NCBI RefSeq assembly: GCF_030944405.1
Contig: NZ_CP132339.1
Span: 3,286,001 to 3,350,000, forward strand
Reading direction: 5' to 3'
Length of the DNA: 64,000 nt
Origin: Janthinobacterium sp. J1-1
GTDB lineage: Bacteria; Pseudomonadota; Gammaproteobacteria; Burkholderiales; Burkholderiaceae_D
Both the position numbers and the translations under genes were made by a program. This document shows positions 27,778 to 34,622 of this stretch, in pieces; within the stretch, counting starts at the first letter, position 1; each line of letters opens with the position of its first letter. Below the pieces are notes generated by a model that worked only from the letters and a program-made list of their open reading frames with translations, made no database searches and was not told where the DNA came from.

Positions 27778-28066
27778 TGGAGTTGTCTGGACGCCAGAGG
27801 CGATCCAGGACCGCAGCGACATCTACGACCACATCGAAGCCGACAACCCGGCCGCCGCGCTCGCCCTCGATGAGCTGTTTGCGGAAAAGGCGGGCCGTCT
27901 GGCCGATCATCCAGGCCTGGGCAAACCTGGCCGTGTAGCGGGTACCCGTGAGCTGGTAGCGCACCAGAATTACATCCTTGTCTATGACACTTCCGGCGGC
28001 TTGATAAGGATACTGCGTGTGCTGCATGCCGCCCGCCAGTGGCCACCTTCCCGCGTTGGCACTTGA
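27777..28066 (+). pseudogene. RelE/ParE-family toxin, frameshifted at its start codon
   Basis: A complete ParE-like sequence is readable from 27782 (VVWTPEAIQDRSDIYDHIEADN, then VAGTRELVAHQNYILVYD and ILRVLHAARQWPPSR). The expected ATG at 27777, overlapping the antitoxin TGA, is in another frame. ATG GA followed by GTT GTC TGG lacks one base for M-E-V-V-W. The ATG frame instead ends at a TAG after about 53 codons, and the toxin frame has no ATG, GTG or TTG near its beginning. Either the toxin is inactivated by a one-base deletion or the read has an error. The antitoxin is intact. Confidence 0.7.
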
Positions 28067-28099
28067 TCTCTCTTGCTTGCCACGGTTTGCCCAGCAGCT

Positions 28100-29143
28100 T
28101 TACGACGACCGCTTGCTCGCAAACACCGCCCCCGCCAGCACGATAAAGGTACCGACAATCACCTTCTGCCAGGTGCTCGGCACGCCGGCCAGGATCAGCA
28201 CGTTGTTGATCAGGGTGACCAGCAGCACGCCCAGCAAAGTGCCGCTGACGCTGCCGCTGCCGCCCGTGATGCGCGCGCCGCCGAGGATCACGGCGGCGAT
28301 CACGTCGAGCTCCATGCCGACCAGGTCGAACGGGTTGGCCAGGCGCGTGCTCGACACATGCACGATACCCGCCAGGCCGGCCAGGAAGCCCGCGTAGCCG
28401 AACACGAACAGGTGCACGGTGCGCAGCTTGTAGCCCAGGCGTTCGGCGATCGGCAGGCTGCCGCCGATGGCGTACACGGCGCGGCCCATCAGGGTGCGGT
28501 TCAGCAGCCACCAGGTCAGGCCGGCGGCAGCGACCAGCACCAGCACGGTGGCCGGCAGCACCGCGTGCACGCCGGTGGCCGTGTCGTGGCGCCAGACGGC
28601 CAGCTTGCCAAAGGCATCCATCGAATGGGGCACGTTCATGAAGAACACGGTGCCGATAAAGGTCAGCAGAATGCCGCGGTACAGGTACTGCGTGCCGATG
28701 GTGACGATCAGCGACGGGGCTTTCAGCCAGTCGACCAGCAGGCCGTTGAGCACGCCCAGCAGCGTACCGCCGGCGGCGCCGGCGACCAGGATCACCACCA
28801 TGCTGGTTTCGGGGAACTGCGTCATCACCAGCTTGGTGATGCCGTACATGGTCAGCGCCGCGATGGCCGCGAACGACACGTCGATGCCGCCGGCGGCCAG
28901 CACGATCATCACGCCCAGCGCGAACAGGCCCAGCACCGTACAGGCGCGCACGATGTCGAACACCATCGCCAGCTGGAAGAACTCGGGATTGATCGCGCCC
29001 ACCACCAGACAGACGGCGACGATCAGGGCCAGGGTGAACAGCTGCGGATGGCGCGCCAGGCGCTGGCGCAGCGTGATTTTCGGTGCGCCCAGGTCGGCTG
29101 CCGCCAGGGTCACGCTGCTGTTTTTCATGGTTGTGGTATTCAT
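28100..29143 (-). CDS. ribose-type sugar ABC transporter permease (RbsC-like)
   Basis: This 347-residue inner-membrane protein has about eight to ten hydrophobic helices and the family motifs GGIDVSFAAIAAL and GGARITGGSGSVSGTLLGVLL. It forms the channel of a carbohydrate-uptake-2 (CUT2) importer. Its start overlaps the ATPase stop (ATGA) and it is the last gene of the deoxyribose locus. The importer has two different permeases (here and 32017-33006), as in some autoinducer-2, rhamnose and other CUT2 systems. Confidence 0.92.
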   Translation of the reverse strand: MNTTTMKNSSVTLAAADLGAPKITLRQRLARHPQLFTLALIVAVCLVVGAINPEFFQLAMVFDIVRACTVLGLFALGVMIVLAAGGIDVSFAAIAALTMYGITKLVMTQFPETSMVVILVAGAAGGTLLGVLNGLLVDWLKAPSLIVTIGTQYLYRGILLTFIGTVFFMNVPHSMDAFGKLAVWRHDTATGVHAVLPATVLVLVAAAGLTWWLLNRTLMGRAVYAIGGSLPIAERLGYKLRTVHLFVFGYAGFLAGLAGIVHVSSTRLANPFDLVGMELDVIAAVILGGARITGGSGSVSGTLLGVLLVTLINNVLILAGVPSTWQKVIVGTFIVLAGAVFASKRSS

Positions 29144-30705
29144 GCTGCCACCTTGCTGTCGGAAATAAGGGCGTGGTACAGGGTTTCTTCGGCCAGGCCG
29201 TCGGCGTCGAAGGTATTGGCGATCTGGCCCTTGCGCATCATCAGGATGCGGTCGCAGTTCTGCAGCAGCTCGGGCAGGTCGTCGCTGACCAGCACCACCG
29301 CCAGGCCGTCTTCGGCCAAACGCTGGATGATGCGGTAGATGATGTCCTTCGAGCCGACATCGACGCCGACCGTCGGGCCGTGCAAAATCAGCACGCGCGG
29401 ATGGATCGCCAGCCAGCGGCCGATCAGCACGCGCTGCTGGTTGCCGCCCGACAGCGACTGCACCGGGCGGTCGACGTCGGGCGTGGCGATCTGCAGGTCC
29501 TTCACGGTGGCCAGCGCCAGCGCCTGCGCGCGGCCGGCGTCGAGCGCGCCGAAGCGGCTGCGCAAGGTATTCAAGACCGTGGTGATGATGTTTTCGCGGA
29601 TCGATTTGTCGAGGAACAGGCCTTCGCTCAAACGGTCTTCCGGCACATAGCCGATGCGGTGGGCGATCGCGTCGCCCGGATTGCGCAAGGTGACCTCTTT
29701 GCCGTCGAGGAAAATCGATCCGCTGTCCGCGCCCTGCACACCGACCAGGGCCAGCGCCAGTTCATTGCGGCCCGAATCGAGCAGGCCCGTGATGCCGAGG
29801 ATTTCGCCCTTGTGCAGGGTCAGGTCGACGCCGGAAAAATAGCCGCGCCGGCCCAGGCCCCGCACGCGCAGCAGTTCGCCTTCGCCATCGACATGCAGGC
29901 GGCTGCTGCGGTAACGGCCGCCATCGAGCTGCTTGCCCGTCATGGCGTGCGTCAGTTCGGCCTTGGTGAAGTTGGCGATCGGCCCTTGCACGACTTTGGC
30001 GCCGTCGCGGAAGACGATGGCCTGGCCGCCGATGGCGTAGCATTCATCGAGCTTGTGGCTGACGAACAGCACCGCCACGCCTTGTGCGCGCAAGCCTTCG
30101 ATGACGGATACCAGGTTGTCGACTTCCTTTTGCGTCAGCGAGGTGGTCGGTTCATCCATGATCACCATCTTGGCGCTGGTGGCCACCGCGCGCGCGATCG
30201 CCAGCAGCTGGCGCGTGGCGATCGGCAGTTCATCCGCGCGGGTGGAAAGGAAATGGGGATCGGACGGCAGGCCGACGGCGGCCAGCGCGCGTGCGGCGGT
30301 GGCGTCGACGGCGCGGCGGTCGAAGCGGCGCGCCAGGCGGCCATTGCCGGCCACCAGCTGCTCGCTCAGGGCCACGTTTTCGGCCACGCTCATGTTCGGC
30401 AGCAGCGACAGATCCTGGTACACGGTCTCGATGCCGAGCGCCAGCGACTGCAGCGGCGTCAGCGCCTCATGCGGCTGGCCATTGATGGTGATGCGCCCTT
30501 CGCTGGGAGGATGGGCGCCGGAGATGATCTTGATCAGGGTGCTCTTGCCGCAGCCGTTTTCGCCCAGCAAGTGATAAATTTCGCCGGCTTCGATGGTCAG
30601 ATCGACGCCGCGCAGCGCATGCACGCCGGCATAGCGCTTGTGGATGCCTTCGAGCTGCAAAAATGTCTTCGACGTGGCCGCCGGAATTGGGGTGGTACTG
30701 GTCAT
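29140..30705 (-). CDS. ribose-type sugar ABC transporter ATP-binding protein (RbsA-like)
   Basis: This 521-residue double ATPase has a complete first cassette (Walker A GENGCGKST about residue 53, Walker B MVIMDEPTTSLT) with a degenerate signature, PIATRQLLAIARAV. In the second cassette the Walker A is replaced by LDSGRNELA but the signature SLSGGNQQRVLIGRWL is intact. This asymmetry is normal for CUT2 transporters. It powers import of the sugar bound by the periplasmic protein encoded just upstream. A strong hairpin lies between the two genes. Confidence 0.93.
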   Translation of the reverse strand: MTSTTPIPAATSKTFLQLEGIHKRYAGVHALRGVDLTIEAGEIYHLLGENGCGKSTLIKIISGAHPPSEGRITINGQPHEALTPLQSLALGIETVYQDLSLLPNMSVAENVALSEQLVAGNGRLARRFDRRAVDATAARALAAVGLPSDPHFLSTRADELPIATRQLLAIARAVATSAKMVIMDEPTTSLTQKEVDNLVSVIEGLRAQGVAVLFVSHKLDECYAIGGQAIVFRDGAKVVQGPIANFTKAELTHAMTGKQLDGGRYRSSRLHVDGEGELLRVRGLGRRGYFSGVDLTLHKGEILGITGLLDSGRNELALALVGVQGADSGSIFLDGKEVTLRNPGDAIAHRIGYVPEDRLSEGLFLDKSIRENIITTVLNTLRSRFGALDAGRAQALALATVKDLQIATPDVDRPVQSLSGGNQQRVLIGRWLAIHPRVLILHGPTVGVDVGSKDIIYRIIQRLAEDGLAVVLVSDDLPELLQNCDRILMMRKGQIANTFDADGLAEETLYHALISDSKVAA

Positions 30706-30737
30706 GAATCGATTCTTTCTGCGATAGGCGTTGCCAG

Positions 30738-30770
30738 CATCGGCCTGGCACGCAGGGTGCCAGGCCGATG
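30738..30770 (-). terminator. 14-bp perfect hairpin between binding-protein and ATPase genes
   Basis: CATCGGCCTGGCAC (30738-30751) pairs perfectly with GTGCCAGGCCGATG (30757-30770) around a five-base loop. It follows the binding-protein stop by 14 bases, with no long T-run. Such hairpins in ABC operons usually block 3' decay or give partial termination, so the binding protein is made in excess over membrane parts. Confidence 0.6.
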
Positions 30771-30784
30771 GTCAGGGCGCCGTT

Positions 30785-31795
30785 TTAGAATGCGTATTTC
30801 TTGTAGTTGGATTTATCCACTTCCACCCAGGCCTTGCCGGTGACGATAATGCCCACGCCAGGACCTTTTTTCACGGTGACCGCGTTATAGCCCGGTACGC
30901 CCATGTCCATGCCGTTGGTGATGGTCTTGCCCTGCACCAGCATCAGCGCCGCCTTGTTCATCATGATGCCGGCGTCTTTCGGATCCCAGAAGGCGATGCC
31001 GCCGACCGCACCCGATTCCAGGAACTTGGCCGCTTCGCTTGGCAGGCCGGTACCGTACACGCAGATCTTGCCGGTCAGGCCAGCTTCTTCGATGGCGCGG
31101 CCGATGCCCAGCACGTCCAGCGAGGACGAACCCTGGAAGCCCTTGATGTCCGGATGCTTGCGCAGGATTTCCTTCGCCTTGCCGTAGGCTTTCTCGGCGT
31201 CGTTGGCGGTTTCGTTCTTGGCGTCGACCAGGGTCATCTTCGGATACTTCTTGGCATTGTTGGCGCCGCCGTCGGCCCATTGCACCTGCGACTGGCTGCC
31301 CAGGGAGCCCAGCAGGGACGACCATTTGCCGGTCTTGCCCATGCACTCGGCCAGGCGCTCGTTCAGGCGCGCGCCGTAGGCCGTGTTGTCGAACGCTTCG
31401 ATGTCGACCAGGGTGTTCTTCTGGTTGTCCGCTTCATGCGTGACGACCTTGATGCCGCGGTCCAGTGCGCGTTTGAGCACCGGTTCCAGGGTCAGCGGGT
31501 CCATCGAGACGACGGCGATCGCATCGACCTTTTTCGCCACCAGGTCTTCCACCAGGCGTTGCTGCTGGGCGGCGTCGGACTGGGCCGGGCCGATCTGACG
31601 CGCATTGACCACGCCCACATTGGCGGCGCCGAATTCCTTGACGCCCACTTCCATGCGGTTGAACCAGCTCATGCCGGTGATTTTGACGACGGTGACGATA
31701 TCGACCGGCTTTTTATTCTGTGCGTGCAGCACGCCGGCAACGGACAGGGTGCCCAGGGCGATGATGGCGGCGGCGCATTTTGTTTTCGTAAGCAT
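30785..31795 (-). CDS. periplasmic sugar-binding protein of CUT2 ABC transporter (RhaS/LsrB-like)
   Basis: This 336-residue protein has a Sec signal peptide (cleavage after GVLHA, about residue 25) and the two-lobed type I periplasmic-binding fold. Features include ARQIGPAQSDAAQQQRLVEDLVAKKVDAIAVV, DRGIKVVTHEADNQ and FWDPKDAGIMMNKAALMLVQGK. The sequence is nearer to the rhamnose/AI-2 binding proteins than to RbsB. The neighbours (deoC, kinase, mutarotase, DeoR) suggest 2-deoxyribose or a deoxynucleoside-derived sugar, but this is context only. A 221-base gap separates it from the permease gene upstream. Confidence 0.88.
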   Translation of the reverse strand: MLTKTKCAAAIIALGTLSVAGVLHAQNKKPVDIVTVVKITGMSWFNRMEVGVKEFGAANVGVVNARQIGPAQSDAAQQQRLVEDLVAKKVDAIAVVSMDPLTLEPVLKRALDRGIKVVTHEADNQKNTLVDIEAFDNTAYGARLNERLAECMGKTGKWSSLLGSLGSQSQVQWADGGANNAKKYPKMTLVDAKNETANDAEKAYGKAKEILRKHPDIKGFQGSSSLDVLGIGRAIEEAGLTGKICVYGTGLPSEAAKFLESGAVGGIAFWDPKDAGIMMNKAALMLVQGKTITNGMDMGVPGYNAVTVKKGPGVGIIVTGKAWVEVDKSNYKKYAF

Positions 31796-32016
31796 GTTGT
31801 CTCCAAACCCTCGTTATTTATGCGTTGAACCAGGAGGGGACTGGGTCAGCGTCGCGCAAAGTGTTCCGAGTTCGAAATTCGTTGAATGAAGATGTCGAGA
31901 ATCACTCCGATACTGCGTCACAAATGCGCGCCAGGCACCAGCCTGGCTGTGCTTTGTTCCTTGTCTCAAAGCGATTTCGACACATTCAATCATCAACAAA
32001 TTTCTAACCCTGAACA

Positions 32017-33006
32017 CTAGCGCCTTGAGAAAAAACGGTAATCGGCGAGATTGATGCGGGCCGAAGCCAGGAAGCACAGCAGCAGCAGGCCCCATGCACA
32101 ATCGCGGAAGAAGTTCGAGATATCGAGCAGGTTGAAGGTGCTCGACAGCAGTTGCAGGGCGGTGGCCGAGAAGAACAGGCACACCATGCGGCCATAGCCG
32201 CCTTGCGGACGCACGCCGGCCATCACCGCCACCAGGATGGCGATCAGCAGGTAGGAGCTGCCGTAGTCGGCCTTCACGCTGGCGGTGCGCGCGGCGATGA
32301 TCACGCCGGCCAGGCTGGCCAGCACGCCGCATAGCGCGTAGGTGGTGACCAGCATGCGCGTGCCGGGAATGCCGGCGTAGCGCGCGGCCTTGGCGTTGGT
32401 GCCCAATAAAAACAGGCGGATGCCGAAAGGGCTGTAGCGCAGCAGCCAGCCGATCGCCAGCAGCACCACCATGAAGATGATGAAGGGGATCGGTACGCCG
32501 AACAGGTTTTCATTGCCGATCATCGACATCGGCTCGGCACTGGCCAGGCGTACGCTGGAACCCTTGCTCAAGACCACGGCGGCACCGGTGAAGATCAGCT
32601 GCGTGCCCAGGGTGCACAGGATGGGCGTCAGGCCCACGCCGGCGATCAGCCAGCCGTTGAGCAGGCCGCCGAGCAGGCCCGTGACCAGCGCGACCAGCAC
32701 GAACATGCCCGTATAGCCCCACGGCGTGGCGTCCGCGTCGACCAGCAGCGGCACCACGGTGGCGGCCACCACGCCGGCCAGGTTGGCCATGCCGAGACCG
32801 GACAAATCGATGCCGCCGTTCCCGGCGATCATGGCCAGCGAGACGCCGATGGCCAAGAGGGCCAGCTCGGGCAGCTGGCTGGCCATCGACTGGAAGTTGT
32901 ACACGTCGAGGAAGTCGCCATGCGACAGCACGGTCGCGGCAACCAGGATCAGGACGTTAATGCCCACCAAAAAATTCAGCTGTGGGTCGGAAAACTGGCG
33001 CTTCAT
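32017..33006 (-). CDS. ribose-type sugar ABC transporter permease (second permease)
   Basis: This 329-residue membrane protein is of the RbsC family, with AGNGGIDLSGLGMANLAGVV near residue 60, PILCTLGTQLIFTGAAVVLSKGS and a late VMAGVRPQGGYGRM. It differs clearly from the other permease of the locus, so the channel is probably a heterodimer. It lies 45 bases downstream of the kinase gene on the same strand. Confidence 0.9.
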   Translation of the reverse strand: MKRQFSDPQLNFLVGINVLILVAATVLSHGDFLDVYNFQSMASQLPELALLAIGVSLAMIAGNGGIDLSGLGMANLAGVVAATVVPLLVDADATPWGYTGMFVLVALVTGLLGGLLNGWLIAGVGLTPILCTLGTQLIFTGAAVVLSKGSSVRLASAEPMSMIGNENLFGVPIPFIIFMVVLLAIGWLLRYSPFGIRLFLLGTNAKAARYAGIPGTRMLVTTYALCGVLASLAGVIIAARTASVKADYGSSYLLIAILVAVMAGVRPQGGYGRMVCLFFSATALQLLSSTFNLLDISNFFRDCAWGLLLLCFLASARINLADYRFFSRR

Positions 33007-33051
33007 GGCGACTCCAAAAGGTGTTCAGAAAACGAAAACTCGGCGTGAAAA

Positions 33052-33990
33052 TCAGGCCTTTGCCAGCAGCGCAACGACATCGGCGCGCTGCGGCATCGAC
33101 GGCGCCGTGCCGGCGCGCGTGACCGAAATGGCGGCCAGCGCCGCGGCGAAGCGGGCAGCTTCCTTCGGCGTGGCGCCTTCGGCCAGCGCGGCCGCAAAGC
33201 CGCCATTGAAGGCGTCGCCGGCGCCGGTCGTTTCCAGCACGGGACCGGCGTTGAATGGCGCGATCAGGACCGATTCGGTGGCGCTGTGCAGCAGGGCGCC
33301 TTGCGAACCGAGCGTGATCAGGGCGCAGCCGACGCCACGCGCCAGGAAGGCATCGCCGGCGGCGCGCGCTTCGTCCAGGTTCGTCACGGGCAGGCCGGTC
33401 AGGATCGCGGCTTCGTGTTCGTTCGGGGTGATGAAGTCGCACAGCGGATAGACGGCGTCGTCAAACGGCAGCGCGGGGGCGGGATTGAAGACGGTGAGAG
33501 TGCCGGCGGCGCGGGCGATCTGCAGGCCGCGCAGGGCGGCATCGGCCGGTTGTTCGAGCTGGGTCACAAACACGCGCGCGGCGGCGATATCGTCTGCCGC
33601 CGCGTCCACATCGGCCACGCCGATCAGGCTGGCCGCACCGGATACCACGATGATGGCGTTGTCACCGTTCTTCTCGTTCAGATAGATAAAGGCGGCGCCG
33701 GTCGGATGCGTGTCGACCTGTTTCACGCGCGGCGTGATGCCGTCGCCGCGCCACAGGGCCAGCGCATTGTCGCCGAACGAGTCGCGCCCGAGGGTGCTGA
33801 TAAAGGTGACGTCGGCGCCGGCGCGTGCGGCGGCGACGGCCTGGTTCGAGCCCTTGCCGCCGGGGCCCATGGCAAAGCCGGAGCCGGCGATGGTCTGGCC
33901 CACGTCGGGCATATGGGCGGCGCGGAACGCCAGGTCGGCGACATAGATGCCGAGGATGGCGACGCCACGCTTGTCATGAACGGCGCTCAT
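33052..33990 (-). CDS. ribokinase-family sugar kinase (probable deoxyribokinase)
   Basis: This 312-residue PfkB-family kinase has the N-terminal GPGGKGSNQAVAAARAGADV and the C-terminal catalytic ETTGAGDAFNGGFAAAL, whose aspartate (about residue 261) is the base. The family phosphorylates ribose or deoxyribose at O5. Next to deoC and under a DeoR-type regulator, 2-deoxyribose is the likely substrate (as for DeoK), giving the DeoC substrate deoxyribose 5-phosphate. Ribose cannot be excluded. Its start lies one base after the stop of the mutarotase gene. Confidence 0.88.
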   Translation of the reverse strand: MSAVHDKRGVAILGIYVADLAFRAAHMPDVGQTIAGSGFAMGPGGKGSNQAVAAARAGADVTFISTLGRDSFGDNALALWRGDGITPRVKQVDTHPTGAAFIYLNEKNGDNAIIVVSGAASLIGVADVDAAADDIAAARVFVTQLEQPADAALRGLQIARAAGTLTVFNPAPALPFDDAVYPLCDFITPNEHEAAILTGLPVTNLDEARAAGDAFLARGVGCALITLGSQGALLHSATESVLIAPFNAGPVLETTGAGDAFNGGFAAALAEGATPKEAARFAAALAAISVTRAGTAPSMPQRADVVALLAKA

Positions 33991-33991
33991 C

Positions 33992-34444
33992 TTATGCCTC
34001 CGGGGCGATCACGCCCTTTTTGAACACGAAGCAGCCGTAGAAGCGGCGCTCGCCGGTGGCGATCACGCAGTAGGCGGTGCGCGCCACGTCGTAGAAGGCA
34101 AAGCGCTCGATCGAGCCCATGATGCGCTCGCGCCCTTCGGCATGATTGATTTCCAGCTGGACTTCCTGCTGCACCGGCAGCACGTTGTCAGGCTCGCCGA
34201 CCACTTCCATGCGGTGGGCTGCCACCTCGACGGCGGTGTCGAGCGCCATTACGGACAAGATGGCGCGCGCGGCCTCTTTGGTGCCGACGCCGTCGATGCG
34301 CAGCACCTTGCCCAGCACCGTCTGGCGGGCCACCGAATCGGCGGGGAAATTGGCGTCGCACAGGACCAGTTCATCACCGTGGCCCATGGCGCGCAAGGCT
34401 TGCAGCACGTCCGCATTCAACAGCGGGTCGATATTCTTTAACAT
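33992..34444 (-). CDS. RbsD/FucU-family sugar mutarotase
   Basis: This 150-residue protein has the FucU-like N-terminus (MLKNIDPLLNADVLQALRAMGHGDELVLCDANFPADS), whose histidine near 22 is catalytic, and the C-terminal FAFYDVARTAYCVIATGERRFYGCFVFKKGV with the second active-site tyrosine. It interconverts sugar anomers so that the kinase receives the right form. GGAGACAAG precedes the ATG. It is FucU-like rather than RbsD-like, but no fucose genes are present. Confidence 0.9.
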   Translation of the reverse strand: MLKNIDPLLNADVLQALRAMGHGDELVLCDANFPADSVARQTVLGKVLRIDGVGTKEAARAILSVMALDTAVEVAAHRMEVVGEPDNVLPVQQEVQLEINHAEGRERIMGSIERFAFYDVARTAYCVIATGERRFYGCFVFKKGVIAPEA

Positions 34445-34563
34445 CTTGTCTCCAGATTGTTATTCAATTTTTTTGCAGTGGTCAGGCCAGGTTGCCACTC
34501 TTTGGTGGCTAGTCTGGCGCTGCGGTTACAGTTTGCGGTGGTGTCGTTGGCTTCGGTGGTGGT

Positions 34564-34595
34564 GTCGGATTACGCGCCGATGGCGCTAATCCGAC
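34564..34595. repeat. dispersed intergenic palindrome (GTCGGATTA...TAATCCGAC, REP-like)
   Basis: GTCGGATTA (34564-34572) pairs with TAATCCGAC (34587-34595), with an inner GCGCC/GGCGC stem, one bulged C and a GAT loop. From memory, GTCGGATTA...TAATCCGACCTACG is a widespread intergenic repeat in beta- and gammaproteobacteria. It sits in the 178-base gap between the aldehyde dehydrogenase and mutarotase genes and could also weaken read-through. Confidence 0.65.
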
Positions 34596-34622
34596 CTACG
34601 CCGACCGGCGCCGATACGAGCA

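Noticed and set aside
29083..30843. A 586-codon plus-strand frame opposite the sugar ABC ATPase
   Set aside because: No family pattern, and the opposite strand encodes a complete double ATPase.
31814..32332. 172-codon minus-strand frame across the gap and permease end
   Set aside because: Mostly an out-of-frame reading of the second permease; no protein-like composition.
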